DNA of 64,000 nucleotides, taken from Protoeuglena noctilucae (Eukaryota; Chlorophyta; Pedinophyceae; Marsupiomonadales; Marsupiomonadaceae). Shown here one piece after another: positions 45,401-58,100 of the stretch. The stretch is taken from contig OY253680.1 in NCBI GenBank assembly GCA_958009085.1, positions 930,001 through 994,000 on the forward strand, given 5' to 3'. A program made the translations under genes and the position numbers. Below the pieces are notes generated by a model. It was given only the letters and a program-made list of their open reading frames with translations. It ran no database searches and had not been told where the DNA came from. The number at the start of each line of letters is the position of its first letter. Within the stretch, counting starts at the first letter, position 1.

Positions 45401-48400
45401 GCTCGCAGGGCCTGGCACACGCCGGGTGCTTGTTGCGCTTGCACGCCCCGCACTTGCCGCGGCACGGGTGGCCGCAAGGCAGCGTGGCCTCGCAGCCGTG
45501 GCTGCACAGCACCGCGTCCCGCCCCGCCGTGTTCACCAGCGCCCTCTTGGCGCACGACACCGTCATCTCGTGCCCGCAGCCGTCTGCGCATCGGTTGAAG
45601 CGGCACGATGGTCAACACCCGCATGCGCACCCACAGCCCATGCGACAGGGCAGCAGCTCACCCCTCCCTGCGCCCCTCACCTATCTCCGGGATCTGCCGC
45701 ACCGTGATCGTCTCCTTGCAGGGCAGCAGCGCCTCCTTGGCCCCCTCTGCTGCCGCCACGTACGCCCTGGCCACCGCGCAGTCCACGCCCCGCGCCACGT
45801 GCCCACACACCAGGGTCACCTGCTCGATCTTGACCGTGCAGGGGCCGCAGGGCTCCCCGCAGGGTCTGTTGCAGGGGTGCTGGCAGCCCTCGTGCAGCTT
45901 GGCGCAGGGCTCGGGGCACACGATGGCCTGGTGCTGAGCGTCGGCTGCGGGCGGGAGTAGCGCAGGGACATGGAGCGGTGCGGATCATGTAGAAACAAAG
46001 AGTCGTACAATGGCGTCACCCTCAGCTCGCAGCATTTCTAATCACAAACTGACTGTCGCCCCTGACAACGCCCAGATGGCTCTCCAGCCCCTCAGGTCAC
46101 CTGCGTGGCACTGACTGACGCAGAGGTGGCCGCATGGCATGCGCTCCTGGCACAGGTGCATGCAGCCCCCCATCGGTGACTTGATCGCCATCTCTTCCGC
46201 GCTGGCCACCTCGGTGACATTGCCGTGCGATCGGCACACCAGGGGCAGCGCGTCACGCAGCAGGCCGCGGCCCTCGATCGTCTCGATGACGTGGCGCCAA
46301 AACTTGCTGTTTTTGTCCCCGCGGATGCACTCGGCGTTGCTCACGATGTACATGCCGTGGCGGGCGCGCGACAGCATCACGTTGGCGCGGTTCTGTGGGT
46401 AGGGACGGAGTGGTGCAGCGGGTTGGCCCAGCTGATAGGGACAGCCATGAAGCGCCATGTCACGCTGAGACCACCCATACAAGGCACAGGTCACGCCATC
46501 GCCCCCACAAGCGCTTGCCGCCTCAGTCCCAGCCCCGCCGCCTCGCCTGGGTTCTGAGGAACCTGATGTTCTTGCGCTCGTTGCTCCGCACCAGCGACAC
46601 GATCACCACCTCGGCCTCCTCGCCCTGAAAGTTGTCCACGGTCGCCACGCGCACCGACTGACTGCAGAAGCGGCAACATGCCCTCGTCTCGCACGCAGCC
46701 TAGTCTTCAGGCGCTGTCATCAGATCGACTATTGCTCGCCTCACAACGCCTAACCTCGCACTCCCCCACCCGTGCCCTCATCTTAACTGCACTGCGTCAC
46801 ACTCCCCCACCCATCTCCTCACCCCAGCTGTGTCCTGGCCACTGTCGCGCTGACTCCCGCCTCTGTCTCCGCCGCGTCCTGCTCCTCCGCCCTCGCCACC
46901 TCCTCCATGTCTGCACGCAAGCCACCGAGTGCAGATTGCGATGTGCGTCAGCCAACTGCACTCCCCGCGGCAGCCTCGGCAGACCCCCGCCAAGCCCCGC
47001 CCACCTCGGTCGTTGACGGTGACGACGAACTTGCCCTGCAGCCTGTTGCGGATGGCCAGCAGCTGCCCCACGTACGGCGTCAGGATGGCGATCTCCCCCC
47101 TGCTCCCCCTCCCCTGCCCCACGTAGCCGTGCATGGTGAGGTACTCGGCCAGCGCCACCACCAGGTCCGCCTCAAAGGCGTTGGTCTTGGACTTGGAGTC
47201 GTCGTGGGACCCCTGGCCGCTCTCGGGCTCACTGTGCGTCATCCACAGCAGCGGCGCCGCCATGCCCGCCACCGCCGGGTACTCCCTCACGCGCGGGGCG
47301 TCTTGCAGCAAGGGGTAGATGGGCCGGCGGATGAGGTCGGCGATTTCCGGCCGCATGCGCCACTGCTGCCGCAGCGTGACCATGGACAGCTGCGGCATGG
47401 CGCCCGCCTCCACCCCCAGCGCCAGCCTCTCGAACAGCGACAGGTCCAGGTTGTACCCCCTCCCCGACTCCACCTTGAGCTCGTAGCCCTCGACCTTGGG
47501 CCGCAGCTGCTCGTGGTCTCCGATTAGCACCAGCTGCTCCACCTGCCCGTGCATTGACGTGAGCACGTGACTTTCCAGCACCTCCCCCGCCTCCTCCACC
47601 ACCACCACGCGGGGCGTCACCGCCGCCAGCAGGCCCTTGTGCGCCGCGCAGAAGGTCGTCGTCATGCCGATCACCGACACCCCCTGCAGCACCCGCTCGT
47701 TCTTCTGCTCGTGGATGGCATCCACCTTCGACTTGGCCTCGTGGAACTCACGGATGGTCTGGGGGCGGGGAGGGCCGTGAATGGACTGAAATGCCGGCTT
47801 GGATCAGCCCCTTGCTGTCGCTTACCACCTGGCTCGCCCACCACGCGCTAGCCCACTCCCCATCCCTCACCCTACCCCGCCCGCTGTCCCTCTTGCTGCC
47901 CTGCTCACCCTGCCACCCTTGCTACCCTGCCCCCGCCCCACTCGCCTCCGACAGCTCTTCTCGTCCGCGCCGCCGCGCCTCCTCCACCAGGTGGGCGTGC
48001 ACCAGCCGTCGCTCGTCCCGGCTCATCACGAAGGCGTCCGGCAGGGCCAGCAGCACGTCCAGGGGCCTCGGAGACGCCCCCGTGGGAATGGCCGCGCGCT
48101 CTTGGTGGTATGCCGCCTCGTATTCGAGAGCAGCGCTGATCCAGTCCGGCTCCCACCCCATCCGCTCCATGCGCTCCGCCCACGTCGCCGGCCTCTCCTT
48201 GCCCTTCTTCTTCTTCCCCTTCTTGCCGACCACCTCCACGTCCGCGTCCTCAGCCAGGTCGAGCAGGTCGAACCGGTTCCTGGCCACGTGCGCCCCAGGC
48301 CTCCTCTCAGCTTCCCTGTGATTGTGGGCACGGGTTGATCGCGACGAGCACCGAGCGCTGCAGGTCATCACCCTGCGGCGTGTGCATGCCCTTCCTGCCC

Positions 48401-51400
48401 TTACCTGACCCTCTTCCCCTATCAGTAACATGTCCCAGTACCATCCCCTCACCTCTCCTGCACCTCCACAAATCTGACGACCTCCTCCCATGCCACCGAT
48501 GCCGGGCTCGCCCCCTCCAGCCACATCCTGATCGTGAAGAGCGGCAGCGGGAACCCGTCCTGGTCGACCCCAGATCCCAAGGCGCTGTCCAGCGACTGGT
48601 GGATGCCCAATGCGCCCAGGGAAAGCGCGGCCGCCACGACATCCACCTGCAAACGCAGTGAGACGCAGGGCGATGGGCGAGAGGGAAGGAGGGACAGGGA
48701 GGGACGCAAGACAGGAATGAAAGAGGCTCCATACACCCTGCACAGGCAGCCATGCACACATGTCCCAGTGCACCCTGCACAGGTAGCCATGCACTCTACG
48801 CATGCCCCCTGCAAGCGGATGCCGCCTCACGTCGTCGGGCTCTCCCCGCAGCGCCTTGACAGACGCCCCGAGTTTCTTGGTGGCATTTTCGAGGGACTTT
48901 CTGGCAGAGGCGAGGGAGAACCCACGCATGTCGACGTCGCGGGTCTTGATGGACAGTTGCAAGAGCGTGAAGGTCTCCAGGCGGGGGCTCTTGGGGCGGC
49001 CCAGACGCACTGCAGGGGATGGGGGAGCGAGGGGTCCTGGGCCAGTGCAAGAGTGCAACCTTTGTCAGCGCCGCAGCTGGCGGGCAGCAGACCGGCATGG
49101 CACGGTTGTCACGGCAGCCGCGTGCGCTGCAGGCGCGTCTCACCGATGCTGGTGACGCCCGCGTCCAGCAGCGCTTCCAGGAACTGGTCCAGGGCGTGGT
49201 TGGTGAAGCACAGGCACATGATGGGGCCCTTGACGGCGTTGGACTTGACGAGGGCCAGCACGGCCTTGACGCCGATGAAGGTCTTGCCGCAGCCTGGTGG
49301 GCCCTGGATGAGGCTCAGCCGGTCGCACATCATGCTCCGCAGTGCCTGCCCCTGGCTCTCGTCCAAACCCAAAACACGCGCGGCCGCCTCGGTGGGGAAG
49401 GCCCTCGCATCCGCGCAGCTGATGGCTGAGAGGGTGGTGCGGTCCCCCTCTGCCAGCACCGCGTCTTTGGGAAGGAGCTTGGTCAGGTCCACCTTGCGGT
49501 CAAGGCCCCCCAGCCGGTTCGGCTGCGACGCGGTGCCCCCGCGTGCCACGACGGTGACGGTGACGTGCCCCCCCTCCCATCCTATGCGGCCGGGGAGGTC
49601 GGCGATGCATGTCTCCGAGAACCACGCGGGGAAGGCGGGGAGCTTCTGCAGGGCCTCGAGCACCGGCCGGTAGGCGAAGAAGCTCCCATCCGACCTCAGC
49701 AGCACCATCTGCCCCTGCACCTGCATCACGTGCGGGTCACGCATGGCCAGGCCGACCAGGGCCGTGTCAGTCATGTCGCTGGGCTGGAGCATGACGCGGA
49801 TGCGGTTGTTGTCCAGCACCCGGATCTGGTTGGACCTGCCCCTCTCCGACGCCACCACCAGCATCGACACGCGGAAGAGTCCCACAAGGCGCCGGTGGTC
49901 GTTGGCGGCGATGATCTCGTCGCAGAGGGACTGGGGGGGACGAGAGATGGTAGGAGGGGTTCGACAGCGCAGGTGAGAGCTGCTGCGTAAGCGGAGGAGT
50001 TGCTCAGGGAGGGCCACAGCAGGCGCATGAGAGCACAGCCGTCATCAGCAGAGCCGCTGTCAGAGCATGGCATGGGTAGAACAAGCCCTCGCACTCGCCT
50101 GCGTGAGCGCCGTGGTTGGCCACAGCAGCGTCACCAGCGTCCCGCGCGACAGTCGCTTGGTCGTCTCGAAGTAGTGGCGGCGCATGCCCTGCGTAGCCCT
50201 GTCCAGGAACGCCGGTCCCTGCACTTCCACCGCCAGCAGCATGCCCAGGTAGGGGTCGAACTCGATGGTCTTCACGGATGCGTTGCGGTACACGTCCAGC
50301 CGAATGTCGTCCGACCCATGGCGCGCGGCATCCCGGCCCCGGCCGTGGCTCAACGCTGCGTGGGCGAGCGCGGCGCTGTAAGGGGCGCTGCGTGACGAGG
50401 CAGATGCAACCCGGCAAGCCGTGCAGACGGTTGCCTACCTGACATGACCTCGTTCCGCGCAAACGCCTGCACGCTAGTGCACAGGGGCTGCACCAGGTCG
50501 TGACGCAGGAGTCGGAAATGAAGGTCGGCCAGTGCCTCAGGGGTGCCCTTGACCATGTGGGGACTGCCGCCACCCTTGTTGTGGGGCAGGTACGGGGTCA
50601 GGGGGCAGAGGAGCTCCTGGGGCGTCGGCACCACAGATATCTCCCGGATGTCCTCCTTGTCGTTGTCGTGCCTGGGACCACCCCCGTTGAGAGCGCCGGG
50701 TCCGCAGTCGGGGTTGTCCGAGATCCGCAGCGCTCCCATCTGAGGGACAAGAGCAACCAAGCGTTGCATTGCCGCAGCCACTTGCGCCCCGCCGTCGTCC
50801 ATCGACCCCGCCCCCCGCTCACCTGCTCCAGGACCTCCAGCCGCTGCTGGATCTGCTCGTGCCGGCGCTGTGCGGCCTCCTGCTGCGCGAAGAAGGCCCG
50901 ACGCCGCAGCAGCCCCGAGTTCAGCTGCACCAGCTTGGCCTTGACCGCTCGCAGCTCGGCCCTGCGCACAGCAAAGCACACACGGAGTCGGCAGGGGAGG
51001 GCAGCCAGTGCTCATCGCGCGTGGCGCGTCGCTAGGCCAGTCACGTGTTCCCGAATGCCTCGTTGGCAGCCCATGGCATGCAGTGCTCGATGATGAGGAG
51101 CGAGTCGCTGATGGCAGAGAGGGACACGGCGGGGTCGAGGCCCGAGATCCCCAGCATGCTCATCCACTTGTACAGCAGCTCCAGCACCACTAGGAAGGTG
51201 CCGAGGAGGCTCTGCGGAGACGACAAAGCGCTTGGATGGTCGGGCCAGAGCATGGACATGTATGGCGAAGAGCCGCGTCCGCAGCCATCCGCAGGGCTGA
51301 GGGCCTTTGCGGATCTGACCTTGCTTTCAGCAGCAGCACCGCGGAAGGACCCAATTGGGATGGCCCGCACCCCCGCAGCTGCGCTCTGGTGGGCCGCGTG

Positions 51401-52205
51401 GGTGACGAGCGCCACCACCAGACCCGGCATGGACCAAGACGTGGCCAGCTTGCGGGTGATGGGTGTCGTGAGGTGCCCGAGGGGAGAGTTGACGACCTGG
51501 TCCTTGGTCAAGGCCACCAGGAACGTCACCAGCGTCCCCACGGCATGCTCAAGCTGAGGGGCGGTGCCCACGTCGGCGGTGCTCCAAGGTAGCCGCCCGG
51601 TCCCGGTCCCCTCGTCCGCGCTCTCCATGGCCCTGCGTGCGAGGTGGCAGCTCAATGGCGTTTCCCTGAATGGCTGGCAGCCACACTGCGTCTCATGTTC
51701 CGTATCGTGCTCACCTCGTGTACTCCCCCACGAACAGCGGGCTGACGTTGATGCTCTCCGTCGCTGCGTTCCACATATCCTCCACCAGTTGCAGCCCTCG
51801 GCCGGTTCTGTCCCCCGACTGTTGGCTGGGGCCCAGGAGGGTGAGGAGCTTGGATGCATCGGACGAGGCAAGCTCATAGGCTGCGTCGGCGATGGTCCGG
51901 GCCTCGCGGGATCCCACCGCTCGAGGAGGACCGTTGGAGGGCGCGATATGCTTGTAGATGGCCGCAAAAGCTTTTTCCTCGGGCGGGCGATTGTCGGGCG
52001 CGCCGGGGGGTCCACGACCCCTGCCCTGGCCGCCTCGGCCGCCGCGTTGGCCAAACAACCCGTTTCCTGCAAACGAAGAGGATTGATCTCAGTCTCCGCA
52101 GGTGTGCGCCATCTGTGAAATGACGAAAACGTGCGCTGCGGTACCTGGGAACGGGGCACCTCGCCCGCGGTGCATCGCGCTCCCGCCTCTCGCACGACCC
52201 AACAT
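42452..52205 (-). CDS. ZNFX1-like helicase with NF-X1 fingers and C-terminal RZ finger; one in-frame TGA
   Basis: Twenty-four phase-consistent minus-strand exons, from 52145-52205 to 42452-42729; 2305 codons. After an RG-rich start and a helical region comes an SF1 (UPF1-like) helicase: GPPGCGKTF (about 49295), VVVVEEAGEVLES, IGDHEQLRPKVEGYELKVE, QWRMRPEIADLIRRPIYP, VDNFQGEEAEVVIVSLVR and NVMLSRARHGMYIV. Then follow NF-X1-type fingers (LPCGHPCRGKCGACK, ACGHPCPGLCGEACPG), a RING-like pair (LPCGHVF, QCPQCRGPI), helical segments and an RZ finger (HFNRCPNGHLYTIADCGG, CPDCGAAIGGSGH). This is the full ZNFX1 order; animal ZNFX1 senses double-stranded RNA and acts in small-RNA inheritance. Four introns use GC donors (exon ends 50099, 47946, 46547, 45297). 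The only break is a TGA at 45123-45121, codon about 1670, where a zinc-binding Cys is expected. Confidence 0.88.
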
Positions 52206-52665
52206 GGCGAGGTAATGGGACGTACACCTGCCAAATCAATCAGGGGAAGCTTTGTATAGCCCAAAGGCGACCGCGAAGACGCGCCCGACCGTTGAAGCAC
52301 AGTGCGGCCCAGGGGCGGGCGATGCAGCCCGATAGCTGCACGATGCAGTCCCTCGCAAGCCAACGGAGTGCAAGTAGAAACAATGATGCTTTACAGGATG
52401 AGACATCGCCCCGAGAAGCGCTCAGTGATGAGGACGGGGCTCGCACCCGCGAGGAGTCAGCAACCCTAGACTGACAGGCCAACGCGGACGAGCATCAGGG
52501 CCCTCGGAGTCCGAGAATGCGAAGCTTGGCCACAACGAGTTGCTGCTGTCGCAAGACCCGCGCAGCAGCTGCCGCTGTCCTTTGCTGCGCGCACCCGTGA
52601 CAACTAGCCGGCAAAGAGACGTCGAAGGAAGCGTTTTGCCCTGAGAACTTGCAGCTCATCGAGGC
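52206..52665. other. Divergent intergenic region between ZNFX1-like gene and kinase
   Basis: Both start codons face outward, so both promoters should lie here. Nothing more was recognised. Confidence 0.45.
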
Positions 52666-54940
52666 ATGGATGGGCAGGGTCCTCAGAATGGGCGGGAAGA
52701 GCTCCGGTCGGCCTTTCAGCCAGGTGAGCGGCGCGTGGGGGCGCATTTCAGCCCGAGGGAAGCCCGGACGCATTACACGGGTCCCTACTGCGACGCATGA
52801 CGATGCTGCAAACGTCGCCGTCCTCCCTCGCAGCGGAAGAACGGCCTCGGACCCTCCATGACATTCCCCGCGTGACCGCGGGGCCCTCCTGCAGCGCGCT
52901 GGCCAGGTGCGAGGGATCGCGGAAGATATTTCCCACCTTCAGTGATGTATCTATCTCCCACGAAGCCTCACCCGGCTTTACGACCTCGCGCAGCGCCTCT
53001 GATCCCCCCGCAGGGCCAAGGTCGGACTCCAGGGGGTCTACCGCCGCATCGCGAGCCGGGATGTGGCGGGAGAACCCAAGTTCCTGCTGGACGGGACGTG
53101 AGTCGCGATCACAACCTGCCGCTGCGGCTCCCGGCCCGCCTGACGCCGCGTGAGTGCCCGTCTGCGTGTCCCTCGCAGGCTGGCCTTCTCCGCCGCGACT
53201 CCTCTGCTCGGCGGGCGGTACCGCTTCGTTGCGGAGATCGGGTCCGGCGTGAGCAGCCAGGTGGTGCTGGCCGAGGACACGTACATGGTGCGCGACCACC
53301 CGACCCACGTGGCAGTCAAGGCGAGGCATCCACCCAGGCAGCGGTTGCAATGGCACCCTTGCACCTCTCATAGCGCAATTCGCAGGCTTCTTGATCCCCC
53401 GCAGGTGCTGCGCCGCAACCACAACTGCGCGGCGGCGGGCCTGCACGAGGCGCGCGTGCTGCGCCTGCTGGCGTCTGGCGCGCCCCCTCATCCCAAGACC
53501 CTCCCCCGCCTGCGCGCATGCTTCTGCGCGTGGGGACACGTGTGCCTGGTCCTCGACCGCCACTACGCCCCGCTCCTCGACCTGCTCCCGGAGAGCTGCA
53601 GCCTGGACCCTGCACGCCGCATCTGCCACATCCGCAGAGTGGCGCGGCAACTCGTGGGGGCCCTCGCGCGCCTCCACCGCCGCGGCCTCGCGCACGCGGA
53701 CGTCAAGCCCGGCAACGTGCTCCTCCGCGAGCCCCTCCCCCGCGCCCTGGCATCCGACCACGTCCCCGTCTGCCTGGTGGACATGGGGGCCGCCGTGGCG
53801 CAGGGAGCGGACCCCGCGGCCATGCTGGGGTCGGACGCGCAGACGCTCTACTACCGCGCGCCCGAGGTGGCGGCGGGCAAAGGCGTGGGGCCCTCCGCCG
53901 ACCTGTGGAGCCTCGGGTGCGTGCTGGCGGAGATGGCGCTGCTGCGGCCGCTCTTCCCGGCATCGACCCCCGCTGACCTCCCGCGGCTGTGGCGGCGGGC
54001 GCTCGTCCCCGGCACCGACGGCGGCGACGCGGGTGACACCCCCCTCTCCTTCGCCACGCGCGTTGGTGCGGCTGAGGAAGGCCCTGCGCCCCCGGGGTCC
54101 CCCGCGCGTGCGGCGTGGTCCCTGGAGCCGCCGCTGGTGGTGGAGCTGGGTCGCCTCGACCGCTCCCTCGCCGCGCTCGTGAGGGGGCTGCTGGAGTCTG
54201 ACCCCAAGCACCGGCTCACGGCAGAGCAGGCGCTGCGGCACCCATTCCTGGCGGAGGAGGGGGACGGAGAGGGGGGCGGGGGGGGCGAGGACGCGCGGGC
54301 GGGGAGGGCATCGAGCGCCGCGTCGCTTCGGGAGGCGGGGCGGAGGGCAGTGGCGGAGGCGGCGGAGAGGGCGGGGCCGGCAGCGGCGGTGGCAGAGAGC
54401 TCTTCTAGGGGACCTGCTGGCACCGTGCGACGTGGGACATCGTTCCACGATCATCTGGCGCGGATGCGGGCGGAGAAGCGGGAGCAGGAGTACCTGGGGC
54501 GCATCCAGGCGCGGGCGAGGGAGAGGGCAGGGGCAGGGACAGGGGCAGGCGGCACCCCTGGCCCAGTGCGGCCGCGGGTGTCCCACGGGGCGGCAGACGA
54601 GGCGGGTGCTGGTGCGGGTGCGGCAGGGGCCGTGGGCGCTGCTGCCTCGAGTGCCTCTGCGGGCGCTGCGGCACCGGGGGCATCGGAGGAGGCGGCGACG
54701 ACGCGAACGGTGGGGTCGGGGGGGCGTGGGGGGGTGCGGGAGCAGCAGGGGGGCACGCCGGGTGGGAAGGGCGCGCGGTCGCGTAAGCGGGAGTGGGGCG
54801 AGAAGGAGGGGAGTGGGGATGAGGAGGAGAGGGATGGGGCGGAGCGTCGGGGGCGCAAGGGTGGAAGGGACAGCGGGAGGGAGAAGCGGTCGAGGCAGAA
54901 ACCCCAGGCGTGGTGGATGGCGGGAACTGGCGAGGGGTAG
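52666..54940 (+). CDS. CMGC protein kinase, PRP4/DYRK-like, with long low-complexity tail
   Basis: Five exons: 52666-52723, 52834-52906, 53014-53097, 53179-53320 and 53405-54940; about 630 residues. The kinase domain begins after GRYRFVAEIGSGVSSQVV (glycine loop); the lysine is in HVAVK, the last residues of exon 4, and the helix-C Glu in LHEARVLRLL. The catalytic loop reads LAHADVKPGNVLL, so HRD is HAD, as in PRP4 kinases (HADIKPDN). The magnesium motif reads VDMGAA instead of DFG. The activation segment ends LYYRAPEV, typical of CMGC kinases, and DLWSLGCVLAEMALLRPLFP follows. The kinase ends near LTAEQALRHPFLAEE. The last about 220 residues are Ala/Gly/Arg/Glu-rich with a basic end. The kinase should be active despite the DMG variant because Asp is kept. 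Intron 4 has a GC donor (AAG|GCGAGG). Confidence 0.85.
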
Positions 54941-55155
54941 GGGGCGGAGCGGTTGTGAATGCCCGGTGCTAACACTCGCGATCTTATGGGGTGTGCATAA
55001 GTTGAAGGCTGCTCATACGTCTACGCTTCAATCGCTCGTCGCCATCGGTGTCGACTTCATTGAAAACTTGCACATCTCTGCTTTCATCACTCGCCCTCAA
55101 CTGTGTCACTCGCTCATTGCAGCCGCTCGTCACGCATCGCTAGGCATCGTCACAT

Positions 55156-58100
55156 TCACTTCCCCTCACCCCCCCCACTCGCACCCCCTCCGGCCTCCGT
55201 TGCCCGCCTCCCCCGCACGCACTCGTATAGCGCGACGGCCCCCGACACGTGCACGTTGAGCGACCGCACCAGCCCCACCTGTGGGATCTCCACGCACGCA
55301 TCCAGCGTGTCCAGCACGGGGGGCGGGATGCCGTGCCGCTCGTGGCCCAGCACCAGCGCCGTGCGGGGGGGGAAGGCGAACCCCGGGAGTGGCCGCGACC
55401 GTGCCGTCTGCTCCAGGCCTATGAGGGCGTACCCGGCCGCGCGCATCCGCAGCAGCCATGGGACCAGGTCCGACGGGGGCACTGCCTCGATGGCCACGTG
55501 GTGATGAGCCGTGACGGAGATGTCAGAGAAGCTGGGGTCGCGCAGACCAGACAGGGACGGGAGCACCAGCCGTGACGCGCCCAGCACCTCGCACGTGCGC
55601 GACAGCCCCGCCTGGTTGGGCACCTTGTCGACCAGGGAAGCGACCACCACCATGCCCCACGCACCGCGGCGAGGGCGGGGCGGGGCACGCGGGCCCTCCA
55701 CTCCATCCGCAGCCTCCCCCAATGCCGCGTCCGCCTCTCCCAGCGTCTCTGGCACTGCACCCTCGATCGCGTCCCGCCATGGGCGTCACCTTGCGCTGCG
55801 TGCCCGCCTGTCCCCCACCCTCCGCCACCCCCTCTGCCACCGCCGCCCCCCTCAGCACCGCCAGCGCCGCCCGCCTCTCTGCCCCCACGAACGCCAGCAC
55901 GGCGCTGAGCAGCGACGCCGGGCACCCCTCAAAGGGCGGCTCTCCCTTTTTGCCAGAGTGACCGGGTGCGGAGGCCGTGAGGTTGAACACCTCCTGCACC
56001 CCCACCCAAGCGCGGGGGTCCGGGGACGACAGGTGCGGCGCCACGGCTGCCACCATGCGCTGCGTCTCTTCGTTGGCGGCGCAGAAGGCCTGCAGCGCAG
56101 ACAGGCACGCCACGCCCACGCCCTCCGCCCCCTGCGCGCCCACCGCCCCTCCCCCGTTGGCCTTCCCGGCTGTGCCCGGCTCTCCCACGGCCCAGGCGGG
56201 GTGCCCCGGGGGGTATGCCCCCAGCACCTGGAACATGGCGATGAGGGCCATGGACCGCAGGCCGTGGATGTGGCTGGTGGCCCAGGGGAGGAGGCGGGGG
56301 ACGAGGGCGCGGAGGAGGGGGCCGGCAGCGGCGGGGGAGGGGGGGCGCAGGAGCATGCGTGCCGCCACTGCCACCAGTGACACGGCTGCCTCGTGCTGGG
56401 AGGAGAAGTCCCCCAGCCGCGGTGCGAGGAAGGTGACGGGGAGTGTCGCGTCTGATGCCACCAGTCGCGTGAGGAATGCCTCGGCCAGGCGCCGCACCCC
56501 CGGTGCCTCGTTGCGTCTGAGGGCCGCCTCGGCCGTCGCGAGTGCCGATGGGGGGGACGACCGCGACATGAGATCCGAGGCGTCGCAGGGGATAGCTGAG
56601 GGAGGGGATGGGGGGTTGTGGAGTGAGACATGCTAATGGGAGTTGGGGCAGACGTGTCGCATGCATTGCTGAGCCATGCGTGTCGTCCCTCGCCTGTCCC
56701 TTCCATAGCAGCCGTCGCCTTGGCCAGGTCCGCGTCCCCCATCTGCGCCGCGGCTGCCAGTGCACGCGGATCGGCCACCGCGTTGCTCAGCACCCCCAGT
56801 GCCTGCCACAGCCGCACCTTGCCGCGGTGCGTGGGCGAACGGTCCATGTAACTGCGGAGAGAGAGGGGCAGCGATGGATGCCCCATGCATCGCCAGAGCT
56901 GGTCCACCCCACAGCTTGCCGACCAATCAGTCCCCACTGCACGTCCCCCCACCACACCCCTCTCACCTCCCCGATGCCAGAACGGGGTCCTCCACTGCGT
57001 CCCACAGAAGCGACCCCGCCACCACCCGCGCCACCAGCGCCGCATCCCCCGCACCCGCGCCCCCCCCCACCGCCCCCGCGCACAGCCCCTCCAGCATCCC
57101 CAGCGCCGCCAGCCTCGGCGCATGCTCCGTCGCCCCCCACCGCCCCAGCCCCTGCCCCTCCGCCCCATGGTCATCCGCATCGCCCCCCTCCGCACCCGTG
57201 TGTGCCTCGCGGCGCCCCCACCCTTCCAGCGACAGCAGCATCGCGCGCAGAGTGTCCAGGTGGGGCAGCGCCGACCGCGGCCACCGACCCCACACCCGGC
57301 ACAGGTGCAGCGCCGCCAGCCGCGCCACGCGGGGGGACCGCTCCCCCTCGGCCCAAACCGCAGCCACCCACGCGCGCGCCGGCCCTCCCGGCCCATGCAG
57401 CGGCGCCAGGTCAGCGCGCGCGAACAGCGCGGCTGGCAGCGTCGCCCGCAACAAAGCGCTCACCACCGCCGGCACTCGGTTGCGCCGCATCCCCAGCAGC
57501 ACCTCCCCCGCCACCCCCACCAGCCGCCCGTACCACCCCGCCGCTCCCCCCTCCCCGACCCCCAGCTCCTCCCCGCACTGCGCCCCCTGCGCCGCGTCCT
57601 GCAGCACCGCCTCGCTCAGCACCGCCACCACCTCCAGCAGCGGCAGCAGAGCAGCGCCCGCCCCCTCCGTGGCCGACGACACCGCGCGCCCCAGCAGCCG
57701 CCCCGACTGATCCCGCGGCAGCACCCCACGCAGCCCCGCCCCGCCCTCCCCCACCAGCGCCGCCAATGCGCGCCACGCCGCCCCGGGCACCGCCCCCCCC
57801 GCCAGCGCCCCCCTTGCCACCGCCGCCGCGCACCCTGGTGCCCCCCTCGCCACCCTCGCCGCCATCTCCCGGGCCATGTCCCTTGCCGCCGCCAGCACCG
57901 ACCCACGCCGCGCGGCTGGTGCCTCCGCCCCCGCCGGGTGCCCCGACGCCGTCCCAGGCTGGGCGGGCGCCGGTCCCAGTGCCCCCGCCACCAGCGTCGC
58001 CAGGGCATCCCAGGCGGCCGCCCGCCCAGACGCCGCCGCCCGCTCCCCGAACCACTCGGCCACGGGCATGAGCTCACCCAGGGCAGCCGCTGCCTCCCTC

